Assembly (NCBI GenBank): GCA_964369425.1 | Contig: CAYJGW010000005.1 | Location: 22,910 to 86,909 of the forward strand | From: CAUPWF01 sp964369425 | GTDB taxonomy: Bacteria; Bacillota; Clostridia; Lachnospirales; Lachnospiraceae | DNA: 64,000 bases | Direction of reading: 5' to 3' | Shown here: piece by piece, positions 1 through 9,076 of the stretch | Position numbering within the stretch: the stretch's first letter is position 1 | Layout of the letters: each line of letters starts with the position of its first letter | Position numbers and translations under genes: made by a program | Notes under the pieces: model-generated | Databases searched by the model: none | Told to the model about the DNA's origin: nothing | Seen by the model: the letters and a program-made list of their open reading frames with translations, nothing else

Positions 1-30
1 ATGTAATTTCTGCAATCCACAGATAATCAT
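1..30 (-). CDS. Possible 5' end of a gene running off the left edge
   Basis: An ATG at 30 on the minus strand opens a frame (MIICGLQKLH) that is still open at the window edge. It lies just after the ferredoxin stop, with an AAGGGG-like site about 15 bases upstream. Only ten codons are visible, so neither the product nor the start can be judged. It would be co-transcribed with the ferredoxin. Confidence 0.25.
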   Translation of the reverse strand, partial: MIICGLQKLH

Positions 31-38
31 ACCATTTT

Positions 39-254
39 TTACTTTTCCCCTTCATGTTCCACCTCCAATGTAACAATTTCAATTACAGAGGCTGGACATA
101 CTTTACTACACTTCCCACACCCAACACATTTTTCTTTATTTACCCTTGCTTTTCTCCCGTCCGTTATAGAAATTGCTTTCAAAGGACACGTTTTTAGACA
201 AGTTCCACATGCAACACATAAATCATTAACAACTGCCAATCTTTTTTTCTTCAC
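39..254 (-). CDS. Small 2x[4Fe-4S] ferredoxin
   Basis: This 71-residue protein is a bacterial-type ferredoxin. It has two CxxCxxCxxxCP cluster motifs, CVACGTCLKTCP near residues 13-24 and CVGCGKCSKVCP near 43-54, and nothing else, so it is a soluble cytoplasmic electron carrier. The start is GTG (254), preceded by GGGAGAGG. It is the first gene after a strong promoter with a palindrome over its -10 box, and it probably shares a transcript with the gene beyond the left edge. The redox partner cannot be seen. Confidence 0.85.
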   Translation of the reverse strand: MKKKRLAVVNDLCVACGTCLKTCPLKAISITDGRKARVNKEKCVGCGKCSKVCPASVIEIVTLEVEHEGEK

Positions 255-276
255 GACACGCCTCTCCCTTTAGTTT

Positions 277-318
277 ATTAGTAATTACTAATATACTGAT
301 TTTTATTCCAAATGTCAA
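277..318 (-). promoter_or_regulatory. Sigma-A promoter with palindromic operator for the ferredoxin
   Basis: On the minus strand TTGACA (313-318) and TATATT (290-295) are 17 bp apart. A perfect 16-bp palindrome, ATTAGTAATTACTAAT (277-292), overlaps the -10 box. A palindrome of this kind at this position is typical of a MarR-type repressor site; the regulator is not identified. Confidence 0.6.
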
Positions 319-353
319 GCAATGTTAGAAATTATTTTCCAAGTAAAAATTTT

Positions 354-1265
354 TTAAGCGACCAGTAGTAATAAAACAACACTCAATACTATTCCTATAA
401 TAATACTAATAGAATTTGCCATCGCTGGTACATCCTTTTGGTATCCACACTGTTTTGCATATACGGAAGATATCGTTGATATCGGTGCCATTAGTGCAAG
501 AATTAGTATGTATTTTGCCTCTATCGGCAATGGTAAACTCGTATACACAACAATAGAAGCTAGTATTCCAACACCGTAACGAACAGCAAGAATTTTTGCC
601 ACATCTCGCATTTGACTCTTTTTCATCTTAAATTCTATTAAGATTCCAATCATTAACATTACTAGAAATCCATTTGCCCCACCAATATAACCAGTTACTA
701 AGAATACATTATCCGAAAGTGAGATATTTAAAAGTTTCAACAAAATAATAACAATGTATGTAACAAATGCTGGTGACTGTAACAATCTACGCCCGATAGA
801 TGCGATTGATATTTTCTCGTCTTGATTTACAATCGTTAACCCCACAGAATAACTTCCACCTAATACAAAAAAGGAATTCCCCATATCAAACATGCAAAGA
901 TAAGCCAATGCAGTTCCTGAAAAAAACATTTGGCAAATCGGTAGAACGAAATTTCCAATATTATGACCTGAGCAACATATCATGAAAGTTGCTGTTGTCG
1001 CTCTTTCCCTTTTTCTTGTAATCATATAACCCAACCATAACAGAATGAAATTTGTAACAATTCCTAAAACCACAGCCAATAACATAGATACATCTAATAT
1101 CATGTCTGCTGAATTTGTAAGCAACACCGCTGGTAATGTAAGGTTCATAATAATTACGGAGAGCTTATGCCCATCTTCTTTTTCTAATAATCCTTTCTTT
1201 TTTAATGAATATCCCAGTATGATTACTAATACATACCCTAATGAACGAACTAATACTGATTCCAT
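354..1265 (-). CDS. AEC-family (auxin efflux carrier) permease
   Basis: This 303-residue integral membrane protein has about ten hydrophobic segments and the layout of the auxin efflux carrier family: five helices, a short charged loop near residues 150-160, then five more. The family includes malonate and other organic-acid transporters in bacteria. Visible features include the central SGHNIGNFVLPICQ stretch near residues 98-111, in the conserved core of the family, and a C-terminal half ending in a hydrophobic run. It is a single gene with its own promoter. The substrate cannot be predicted from sequence; an organic acid is most likely. Confidence 0.8.
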   Translation of the reverse strand: MESVLVRSLGYVLVIILGYSLKKKGLLEKEDGHKLSVIIMNLTLPAVLLTNSADMILDVSMLLAVVLGIVTNFILLWLGYMITRKRERATTATFMICCSGHNIGNFVLPICQMFFSGTALAYLCMFDMGNSFFVLGGSYSVGLTIVNQDEKISIASIGRRLLQSPAFVTYIVIILLKLLNISLSDNVFLVTGYIGGANGFLVMLMIGILIEFKMKKSQMRDVAKILAVRYGVGILASIVVYTSLPLPIEAKYILILALMAPISTISSVYAKQCGYQKDVPAMANSISIIIGIVLSVVLLLLVA

Positions 1266-1309
1266 ATTTGAATCTCCTTATAACCGACATGAATTTTGTG
1301 ATAGTTTCC

Positions 1310-1339
1310 ATTATAACCTTTCTCTTTATGCAAATTCAA
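1310..1339 (-). promoter_or_regulatory. Probable promoter of the AEC permease
   Basis: On the minus strand TTGAAT (1334-1339) and TATAAT (1310-1315) are separated by 18 bp, about 45 bp upstream of the ATG at 1265. The ribosome binding site AAGGAG lies between them and the start. Confidence 0.45.
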
Positions 1340-1457
1340 TTGAATTATTATTTTTTCTTTTAACTAAAACATATTGCAAACAAAAAGAAAACAATGCATA
1401 TGTTGCAATTTAATTTGCTCATAATACATTGTCTTCTATTTATAGTTCTATGTTTTA

Positions 1458-2585
1458 CTACTTTTCCAAAAGACTTTCGTCTACCATTGTTAATAATTCT
1501 CTAATTTTCAGATGCTGTGGACATCTATTTTCACAACCCCCACAATCAATGCAATCTTTCACCGTACTCTTTGGATTATCTTTTATATAATCTTTGTAAT
1601 TTTTCACCCCAGCTTCTGTCAATCCATACACATTGCAGGTATTGTAGGCTGCAAATATTCTCGCTATGTCTATAGAGGATGGACATGGCTGACAATATTG
1701 ACATCCTGTGCAATATAATTCTGCGAATTTTTTCAAATTATCAATAGACTCTTTAATCTGTTCATATTCTACTTTTGTCATCGGCTCTTCCAAACTTGCA
1801 ATCGTAACATTTTGCTTCACCATATCAAGGTTTTCCATTCCACTAAGAGCACATGCGATATTCTCATTACCTAAAACGAATTTAAAAGCTAACTCATAAG
1901 TTGCAATCGGGTCATTTCCTGTAAGTTTTTTATAGATATCCGTCGGTGCTGCCAGTCTTCCACCTGCAACAGGTCCCATTGCAACTACACCTAACCCTTT
2001 TGATACTGCATATTCAATCATTTCTTCGTTAGAACGATCAATCAAATTATACTGAACTAGCATAGTTTCCAATACTTTTCCAGTATCAATAATATATTTT
2101 ATATTTTCAGGCTTATCATGAAATGAAAATGATATGTGTTTAATCTTTCCAGCTTCTTTTAATCGCAATGCTTCTTCGATTAGACCAAACTTCAGAATGA
2201 TATTATCAAATCCCTCTTTATTAATTCCCCAAAAATGGTAGAAATCAACATAATCAGTCTGTAGATTTTTAAGACTTTTATCCAAAAACGCTTCATAATC
2301 TTCTTTTTTCTTCACATCGCCTACTGGACATTTTGTAGAAATATACACCTTGTCTCTAAAGTTTTTTACTGCTTCTCCTACTGTCGCTTCTGAATTGGAA
2401 TGACAATAATAAGGCGCCGTGTCAAAGTAATTTACTCCTGACTCATAGGCTTCTAGTACCATTTCATTTACTTTATCTTGGTCAATTGTAAACTCACCTT
2501 CATTTTCAATTTCTGGAAATCTCATACACCCAAATCCAAGGGCCGAAATCATTACATCTGTATTTCCAAATTTTCTGTATTGCAT
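1458..2585 (-). CDS. Aldo/keto reductase with C-terminal 4Fe-4S domain
   Basis: This 375-residue protein has an N-terminal TIM-barrel aldo/keto reductase domain (about 1-275). It carries the FDTAPYY catalytic Asp/Tyr segment near residues 54-60 and begins with the common QYRKFGNTDVMISALGFGCMR signature. A ferredoxin-like tail with cysteine clusters CTGCQYCQPCP and CIDCGGCENRCP lies at about 290-360. This fused form (COG1453) is common in anaerobes. It probably reduces an aldehyde or ketone using NAD(P)H, possibly coupled to electron transfer through the clusters. It is transcribed alone, after the terminator that ends the GH32 operon. Confidence 0.85.
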   Translation of the reverse strand: MQYRKFGNTDVMISALGFGCMRFPEIENEGEFTIDQDKVNEMVLEAYESGVNYFDTAPYYCHSNSEATVGEAVKNFRDKVYISTKCPVGDVKKKEDYEAFLDKSLKNLQTDYVDFYHFWGINKEGFDNIILKFGLIEEALRLKEAGKIKHISFSFHDKPENIKYIIDTGKVLETMLVQYNLIDRSNEEMIEYAVSKGLGVVAMGPVAGGRLAAPTDIYKKLTGNDPIATYELAFKFVLGNENIACALSGMENLDMVKQNVTIASLEEPMTKVEYEQIKESIDNLKKFAELYCTGCQYCQPCPSSIDIARIFAAYNTCNVYGLTEAGVKNYKDYIKDNPKSTVKDCIDCGGCENRCPQHLKIRELLTMVDESLLEK

Positions 2586-2619
2586 AAATAAATTCCTCCA
2601 TTTTTTAACATTAGATTCC

Positions 2620-2660
2620 TAAAATAATCCTCTGAAACATTATATATTTCAGAGGATTGT
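2620..2660 (-). terminator. Terminator of sugar locus 1
   Basis: The perfect inverted repeat AATCCTCTGAAA (2626-2637) / TTTCAGAGGATT (2647-2658) lies just after the GH32 stop and is followed on the minus strand by T-rich sequence. It ends the operon that starts at the binding-protein gene at 12143. Confidence 0.75.
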
Positions 2661-2661
2661 T

Positions 2662-4059
2662 TTACAATATATACTTTTTAATAGTGACATTACAATCCGT
2701 AATAAGTTCTGAAGCACTCTCGCCTTTTCCTACATAATAGTTTGATGTAAATACATGTTTTCCACCATTTACATATATTTCTACAATACTATTATCTACA
2801 ATAATATCTAGTTCCAGTGTTTCATTATTATCTAGTACTGTAGATCGCCTATTATGCACATTTTCTTCCATCGGATGTTTATCCAATCGATATAGACTCT
2901 TGCTTCGATCGATACTCAATCGATTTTCTTCTTTTTCATAGATAATGTCAAACGATCCACAACTGTGTTTTAGCAGTGATAACAAAAATCTTGATCCACT
3001 TCTCAAATCTATCTCCATATGAAGTCTATAGTGTTTCTGCGACCCTTCTGTAATAGTGTTGTACTCTTCTTTCTGATAGTCTTTGAGCTGAACTATAGGA
3101 GATTGAATTAATCGGTTCTCTCTTAATTCTAACTTTCTAGGTATAGTCATACAACCTGCCCATCCATGGTTTAATTGATCTGTTACCATATTCCGCTCCC
3201 ACATCTGCGCCCAAGCGATCATGATTCGGTCTCCATTATCGTCTTCTACCGTTTGTGGTGCATAAAAGTCAAATCCTGTATCTATTTCATCTACGTATTC
3301 TACTGTAAATTTTCCTGTATCAAAATCCATATCTCCCACGTAATACACAGAGGAACTGAGATTATTATACTTCTCTCCATTTGATGGCATATCAACAGGT
3401 GAGCAAAGAATCACATACTTCTCTCCTAACTTGAACAAGTCTGGACATTCATATACAATTCCAAAACTCCCATCTTCTGGTGCTCGAAGAACTTCTCCTA
3501 CAAACTTCCACTCTATCAAATTATCAGAACGGTATAAAAGTAAACAACCTATTTTTTTCTCTCCTACCATTGCACAGATAATGGAGTAAAATTGATTGTT
3601 GTGACGAAAAATCTTAGGATCTCTAAAATCTGTTTCTGGAACATACTCAGGCGTCTCCTCAATCTTGATAATTGGATTTTCTTCCAGTTTCTCGTATTGA
3701 TTACCATCTCCAATTGCAATACACTGCTGTTGGCACATGGATTGCCCAAGAACTCCTTTTGCACTCGTGTACATTAAAATATGCTTTTCTTCGAATTCTA
3801 TTGCACTGCCAGAAAAACAGCCAATCTCAGACTCATACTCTTGATCTGGTTTTAATGCGATTGGAAGATGTTCCCAAGTAATTAAATCCTTTGATTTCCC
3901 ATGACACCAATGCATCGGTCCCCATTTTGTATCATGGGGATAATGCTGTGCAAAAAGGTGGTATTCGCCTTTATATTTTGAAAAACCATTTGGATCGTTA
4001 ATCCATCCCGATTCACTTGTGTAATGGTACTTTGGGCGATATAAGTTGTTTGTCTTCAT
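2662..4059 (-). CDS. GH32 beta-fructofuranosidase (sucrose-6-phosphate hydrolase type)
   Basis: This 465-residue glycoside hydrolase family 32 enzyme cleaves terminal beta-fructofuranosyl bonds. The nucleophile motif WINDPNG is at 19-25 (Asp22), the RDP motif at 146-148 and the ECPDLF acid/base motif at 204-209 (Glu204). A beta-sandwich C-terminal domain follows. There is no signal peptide, so it acts on imported sugar in the cytoplasm. It is the last gene of locus 1 and begins one base after the pgmB stop. Because uptake is by an ABC transporter rather than a PTS, the substrate may be an unphosphorylated sucrose-type oligosaccharide rather than sucrose-6-phosphate. Confidence 0.9.
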   Translation of the reverse strand: MKTNNLYRPKYHYTSESGWINDPNGFSKYKGEYHLFAQHYPHDTKWGPMHWCHGKSKDLITWEHLPIALKPDQEYESEIGCFSGSAIEFEEKHILMYTSAKGVLGQSMCQQQCIAIGDGNQYEKLEENPIIKIEETPEYVPETDFRDPKIFRHNNQFYSIICAMVGEKKIGCLLLYRSDNLIEWKFVGEVLRAPEDGSFGIVYECPDLFKLGEKYVILCSPVDMPSNGEKYNNLSSSVYYVGDMDFDTGKFTVEYVDEIDTGFDFYAPQTVEDDNGDRIMIAWAQMWERNMVTDQLNHGWAGCMTIPRKLELRENRLIQSPIVQLKDYQKEEYNTITEGSQKHYRLHMEIDLRSGSRFLLSLLKHSCGSFDIIYEKEENRLSIDRSKSLYRLDKHPMEENVHNRRSTVLDNNETLELDIIVDNSIVEIYVNGGKHVFTSNYYVGKGESASELITDCNVTIKKYIL

Positions 4060-4713
4060 TTAGATACACTCCAATACTTCGATTTTTATCTCCCCTACAT
4101 TATTTAGTAGTACATCTGCATTCGGTAAATTTTCTTCTGAACCAATTCCAATGCACTTCATCTTTGCGTTTTTGGCCGCTTGAATTCCTGCGTACGCATC
4201 TTCGACAACGATACTCTTTTCACTTGGAATTCCTAGCGTCTGTGCAGCAAGGGTAAATACTTCTGGGTCTGGCTTTGCCTTTGACACCTTCGTTCCGTCT
4301 ATTATAGCATCAAAATAATTGATAATTCCAGTTTTTTCTAAAATAGTTGTTGCATTTTTACTTGCTGAACCAAGTGCAATTTTAATATTATTTTCTTTAA
4401 GCTTATCGAAAGTATCTACTACACCTTCTAGCAATTCACTTTCATCAATCTTTTTAATAAATTGAAGATAGTGGTCATTTTTTTCATTGGCAACTCGTTC
4501 TCTTTCTACTGGAGACATATCTTCTTTTCCTGCCAATTCACACATGATATCCATACAAGCCATGCGGCTCACACCTTTGAAAGCTTCATTTTGCTCTTCT
4601 GTAAAATCAATCCCCATACCTTTTCCTAATTCTTTCCAAGCAAGATAGTGATATTTCGCAGTATCTACTAAAACTCCATCTAAGTCAAATATTACTAATT
4701 CAACATTTTTCAT
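4060..4713 (-). CDS. pgmB: Beta-phosphoglucomutase
   Basis: This 217-residue HAD-superfamily enzyme has the DLDGVLVDT nucleophile motif at 10-18 (Asp10, Asp12). A cap domain follows with the AFKGVSR segment typical of beta-phosphoglucomutases, then the GSASKNA and KAKPDPEVF motifs and the final VEDAYAGI loop. It converts beta-glucose-1-phosphate to glucose-6-phosphate. Position supports this: it lies three bases after the GH65 phosphorylase gene, whose product is beta-glucose-1-phosphate. Confidence 0.92.
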   Translation of the reverse strand: MKNVELVIFDLDGVLVDTAKYHYLAWKELGKGMGIDFTEEQNEAFKGVSRMACMDIMCELAGKEDMSPVERERVANEKNDHYLQFIKKIDESELLEGVVDTFDKLKENNIKIALGSASKNATTILEKTGIINYFDAIIDGTKVSKAKPDPEVFTLAAQTLGIPSEKSIVVEDAYAGIQAAKNAKMKCIGIGSEENLPNADVLLNNVGEIKIEVLECI

Positions 4714-4716
4714 CTC

Positions 4717-7011
4717 TTACACCTCGATTTCTTTTCCGTCTACAATTACAGAAACAACCTTGTTTCCTGTATTTTCAATATTAACCGCTCCATTTTTTAC
4801 TTCTATCTCCAAACGTTGTCCTTTGTAGAAAACCCCAAACTTTATTCTTGAAATCTCCTTTGGAAGTCTTGGATTGATATGCAATCTTCTATCAATCATA
4901 CGAAGTCCTGCAAACCCCATAATAATACATTGCCATACCCCACCATAGGACGCTGCATGAACGCCTGCATCACAAGCGTTCATCGCTTGACCAATATCTA
5001 TCGTTGCTGCTTTTTGAAAAAGCTCATAACTATATTCTGTAGCTCCAATATCATTGGCCAATACACTGTATGTGCTAAAACTTAAAGATGAATCGTGTAA
5101 GCAAAAGGGTTCGTAGTATCTAAAGTTTGCTTTCTTAATCTCATCATTCCATTTTTCGCCAAACAATAAGAATAACACCATAATGTCTGCTTGCTTTGAT
5201 ACTTTCAGTTCACTGATTTGCTCTAAGTTATAATCCGCCATGATTGTAGCAACTTTTCCAGCAGTCTTATATTTTGTAAGGTCTATTTCTTCTAAGTTTC
5301 TATATGTAGTATCTTGATCTATAATCAAATCATCTCCTGGATTTGAAAGATAAACTTTATTCACTTGAGATTGTATCGACTCCACATATTCTTCAATTTT
5401 TGTCTTTTCATTGAGTGATTTTAGTAGCTCTGGTTTCTCTTCCTTTAGTTTCTCAATCACCTCTAATGCGTACTCCATGTTCCATTTCGCTAAATAATTG
5501 GTATACGCATTATCATCCACATCTTCGCAATATTCATCTGGTCCAATGATGCCATTGATGTGAAGATATTCATCATTTTGACTCTTTTCTAATCTTGAAT
5601 TCCAAAACTTTGCTGTTTCAAATAAGATTTCATATCCATACTCTTCCATAAATGCTTCATCCTGTGTTGCATTAAAATAGCTATATACTCCAAATGCTAC
5701 ATCTGCAGTAATATGAATCTCGTAAAGCCCTGTCTTAATTAACTCCCGCTCTCCTGTATAAACATCAATACCTCCATAAACTGGTGTTACTTCTCCGTCT
5801 TCAGGATTTGCTGCTTCCCAAGGGTACATCGCACCTTCGTAGCCATTTTCTTTCGCTTTTCTTTTCGCTCCTTCAAGACCATGGTATCGGTAAATTAACA
5901 AACTTTTCGCCGTCATTGGCTCTTGAAAGATGAACTTTGGTAACAGAAAAACTTCTGTATCCCAGAACGTATGCCCTTTATACCCTTCTCCCGAAAGACC
6001 TTTTGCACCGATATTCATGCGATTATCATGAGCTGGTGTCATTACATACATTTGATATTGGCAATAGTTAATTGCTAATTGATCATTCTCATTTATAGAG
6101 TCAATTTCAATATGGCTATCATCCCATAGTTTCACCCTTAACGTTTCGGAAGATTGGCATAATAAATCTTCATAACTTTGCTTCATCCACTCTTTTAGAA
6201 TTAAATAGGATTCTTCTGGATTTTCACACTTATTTTTCTCATTGTCGATTGATGTATAATATGTGATGTACTTATTTATCGATAGTGTCGCATCTTTCTG
6301 TAAATCATACTGGTATTCTTGGAATGCTTCTTTTCTTCCCATCAATGGTTTTGGAAGTGATTCATCCTCTACTCCATCTAAGAAGATTCTATGACTTGCA
6401 TTGATATAAAAAGCAATCTTTGATTGAGTCGTAACCAATTTTGTATAGATATAACGTTTTTCAAAGAATCGTCTTGTGGCATCAATAAAGTGCATATCTC
6501 CTGAATTTGTAGGTTTGCTATCTATTCCTGAGATAATCTTCACATGGCAACCTTTTTCAAGTGGCGTAATCTCAATATTTTGTGCTGCTAAGTGGATGTT
6601 GTGAGCCGATACAAATCTTCTCATGCGAAATGCTATTTTGTTATCCTTTGTTACGTATTGAAATGTTCGAACCAGTTCTCCTGTTTTGATATTCAGTGTT
6701 TTATCGTACGCTTCTACGTTGTCTTTTGTTAAGAAAAATCGCTCTCCATCAATTTGAATCTCCATAGAGAAACAATCTGCTGTATTTGGTAATTCTGTCA
6801 CCTCATTCTCAGCAGGTACGTTAAACGTACCTGCTATAAAAGTGTTTGCTGTCTTTTTTGTATAATCTTCTTCTGCATATCCTCGCATACACATATAACC
6901 ATTTCCTTGACACATAATCGCTTCGGTTTTACCTAGATTCATATCATCAAAATAGTCTTCTGTTAACAAGAAATTTCTATATTCATCTATCCCTTTATTG
7001 TATTGAATCAT
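4717..7011 (-). CDS. GH65 inverting disaccharide phosphorylase (kojibiose/trehalose phosphorylase family)
   Basis: This 764-residue protein has full length and domain layout for family GH65: an N-terminal beta-sandwich (about 1-270), an (alpha/alpha)6 barrel and a C-terminal beta-sheet. Landmarks are GHTFWDTEVFLLP near 346-357, the GPDEY motif whose Glu493 is the expected general acid, and the phosphate-binding HDSSLS at 639-644. It should phosphorolyse an alpha-glucosyl disaccharide with inversion to beta-glucose-1-phosphate, which the downstream beta-phosphoglucomutase uses. Family members differ in linkage (trehalose, kojibiose, nigerose, maltose, glucosyl-rhamnose); the sequence does not let me choose. 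Confidence 0.9.
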   Translation of the reverse strand: MIQYNKGIDEYRNFLLTEDYFDDMNLGKTEAIMCQGNGYMCMRGYAEEDYTKKTANTFIAGTFNVPAENEVTELPNTADCFSMEIQIDGERFFLTKDNVEAYDKTLNIKTGELVRTFQYVTKDNKIAFRMRRFVSAHNIHLAAQNIEITPLEKGCHVKIISGIDSKPTNSGDMHFIDATRRFFEKRYIYTKLVTTQSKIAFYINASHRIFLDGVEDESLPKPLMGRKEAFQEYQYDLQKDATLSINKYITYYTSIDNEKNKCENPEESYLILKEWMKQSYEDLLCQSSETLRVKLWDDSHIEIDSINENDQLAINYCQYQMYVMTPAHDNRMNIGAKGLSGEGYKGHTFWDTEVFLLPKFIFQEPMTAKSLLIYRYHGLEGAKRKAKENGYEGAMYPWEAANPEDGEVTPVYGGIDVYTGERELIKTGLYEIHITADVAFGVYSYFNATQDEAFMEEYGYEILFETAKFWNSRLEKSQNDEYLHINGIIGPDEYCEDVDDNAYTNYLAKWNMEYALEVIEKLKEEKPELLKSLNEKTKIEEYVESIQSQVNKVYLSNPGDDLIIDQDTTYRNLEEIDLTKYKTAGKVATIMADYNLEQISELKVSKQADIMVLFLLFGEKWNDEIKKANFRYYEPFCLHDSSLSFSTYSVLANDIGATEYSYELFQKAATIDIGQAMNACDAGVHAASYGGVWQCIIMGFAGLRMIDRRLHINPRLPKEISRIKFGVFYKGQRLEIEVKNGAVNIENTGNKVVSVIVDGKEIEV

Positions 7012-7012
7012 C

Positions 7013-9067
7013 TTACACCTCTTCTATAATAACTTTGTAATCTTTTTTGCTACTATTCACGTCTACTAAAATTTTTCCATCTGCTCGCTTCATTTCTATT
7101 TCAAATTCGCAATCGCCAACTCGAAGATTACTAATCTTTACATAATTTAGCTTTGTTGGTAGCTGTGGATTTATAAAAATTTGTTTATTTCCTGCATCCG
7201 GGAAAATTCCTAAGATGTGACGAATAAACACATGGTGAATTCCGTAGCCTGACCAAAATTGCATAAAGCAACCATCGTCTGGAAGAATTTCACTGAGCGC
7301 AACTGGCATCTCATATTTCATTGCATTTGCTAATTCTAATAACAAGTCATAAGCCTTATCTAAATGATGGTTCTTAGCGAATACCTCTACTAAGTAACCT
7401 GTGTTAATTGACATCGATTTATTTAAGGTATAGACGTCATCAACTTCATCGTGCTTATCATCTACCATACAAGCCAATTTCATTCCAAAGTGATTGTAAA
7501 ACTCTGGTTTTTGCATTTGTTTTACACCCTTTTCTTTGATTTCATCTGATACGAAGTCTTGCACATAAGGAATGATTGTTACCCAATTCTTCAACACAAC
7601 TGGAATTAATTCATCCTCTGCATAATCTTTCTTCAGCAGTTCATCAAAGTACTCTCCCATATGTTTGGTCAATGTTTTCGTATTTTTAATCGAATTAACC
7701 AATAAGTCTCTGCCTTCTAAGATTTCTTTTTTTGTGCAGATTACATCTCCAAAAAACTCACTTTCTTTAGAGTAAAATTTGTCTACTACTTCTTCTTGAA
7801 GTGCAATTCGCTTTTGCTCATATTCACTGATTCTATCTTCTTTTCCTAGAACCACGCACATGTATTCTAACTCTTTATACGCATCGATTGTAAGAATAGC
7901 AATGTCAATCACACGTCCATGAATTCCAGGAACTTCAATAATGCCACTTCCCACTGGACAAAGGGAACCTGGTTCTATCATACTTTCTGCCCATTTCATT
8001 CCACTTGCACAAAAGTCAAACATCTCTTCTAAAAATGCTTTGTCTCCAGTCCAACGATATGTTTCTGCAACTGCTACAATAAAGTGTGGCGCTTCTTGCA
8101 AGTTCCCTTCGTTGTACACATAACCAAAAGGTGATACTTCGTGCACGACTCTTCCAATTCCATTGGTTTTCAACGAAATATCTTTTAGCAGTCTTAATGT
8201 TTGCTTTGTCATCTCGAATTGACCTACTGCCAATGTTCCATGAATACCATAGGTAGTATCACACCCAAATAGCCATTGAAATTCCGGATATCCTGCTGTA
8301 TAGCTTTCTCCTACTGCATCTGTTTTTTGCACTAACATATCATAATTGAGCTTCAATGCATTAAATGCTTGAGTAAAAGAAGTTTCATCCATTTCGATTT
8401 TTGTTCGATTGAGAAGTTCTGCTCTTCTTGTGCGTTGTTCCTTGATTAAGTTTGATCTTTTTGACACAACTTCATTCACTCCTGCCTTCAAAGCTTCACA
8501 AGATTCACTACTTACCATAATTAATATGTTGCAACTATCTTTGATGTCTATTTTTAGTTCTGTTTCATCTAGACAAATCTCATTCTCATTATCCACATTC
8601 ACAGCAACAAAATACGATTCAAACTGATGCTTTACATAGACCGATTCCTTGCTTTTATCTATAACCTCTGTTTTTCCTTTTTTAAAGCCTATCTCCTCTG
8701 CTGTCCAACATCCTTGTAGATTTAGATTCATCGCAAATGTTATAACTTCTTCATCTTGTTTTTCAATTCGAATATTAAGTGCACGCTGATTATCTAATGC
8801 ATTCATTGTCATTTGCATATTTTCGTATGTAAAAATACTTGCCCCCAAATCAAATGCATAGTGATTTGCATGCAACTCATTCCCATTTTTGCTAAGTATA
8901 AACCCTTTTGCAACTTTTAAAGGCTGTGAAAAAATTCCACTCATCTCTCCATCAACATGATACCCCAGTGGTGAGAATGTTCCATCCTGATTTCCGATGC
9001 AATACATTCTATTAGATGCCACTACATAGTGGTCATTGTTTAAATTTTCTGTCTTTGTTATAAGCAT
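7013..9067 (-). CDS. Six-hairpin glycosidase-like protein (glycogen-debranching-enzyme-like)
   Basis: This 684-residue cytoplasmic protein has an N-terminal beta-rich domain (about 1-215) and an (alpha/alpha)6-barrel-like region with the segment YPEFQWLFGCDTTYGIHG near 265-282. That segment resembles the acidic motif of glycogen-debranching and related six-hairpin enzymes, and a second conserved-looking stretch (GRVVHEVSPFGYVYNEG) follows. A small C-terminal beta-sheet closes it, as in GH65. It is encoded two bases upstream of the GH65 gene in the same operon, so it probably trims the imported oligosaccharide. No exact family or linkage can be assigned. Confidence 0.6.
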   Translation of the reverse strand: MLITKTENLNNDHYVVASNRMYCIGNQDGTFSPLGYHVDGEMSGIFSQPLKVAKGFILSKNGNELHANHYAFDLGASIFTYENMQMTMNALDNQRALNIRIEKQDEEVITFAMNLNLQGCWTAEEIGFKKGKTEVIDKSKESVYVKHQFESYFVAVNVDNENEICLDETELKIDIKDSCNILIMVSSESCEALKAGVNEVVSKRSNLIKEQRTRRAELLNRTKIEMDETSFTQAFNALKLNYDMLVQKTDAVGESYTAGYPEFQWLFGCDTTYGIHGTLAVGQFEMTKQTLRLLKDISLKTNGIGRVVHEVSPFGYVYNEGNLQEAPHFIVAVAETYRWTGDKAFLEEMFDFCASGMKWAESMIEPGSLCPVGSGIIEVPGIHGRVIDIAILTIDAYKELEYMCVVLGKEDRISEYEQKRIALQEEVVDKFYSKESEFFGDVICTKKEILEGRDLLVNSIKNTKTLTKHMGEYFDELLKKDYAEDELIPVVLKNWVTIIPYVQDFVSDEIKEKGVKQMQKPEFYNHFGMKLACMVDDKHDEVDDVYTLNKSMSINTGYLVEVFAKNHHLDKAYDLLLELANAMKYEMPVALSEILPDDGCFMQFWSGYGIHHVFIRHILGIFPDAGNKQIFINPQLPTKLNYVKISNLRVGDCEFEIEMKRADGKILVDVNSSKKDYKVIIEEV

Positions 9068-9076
9068 GACTACCTC

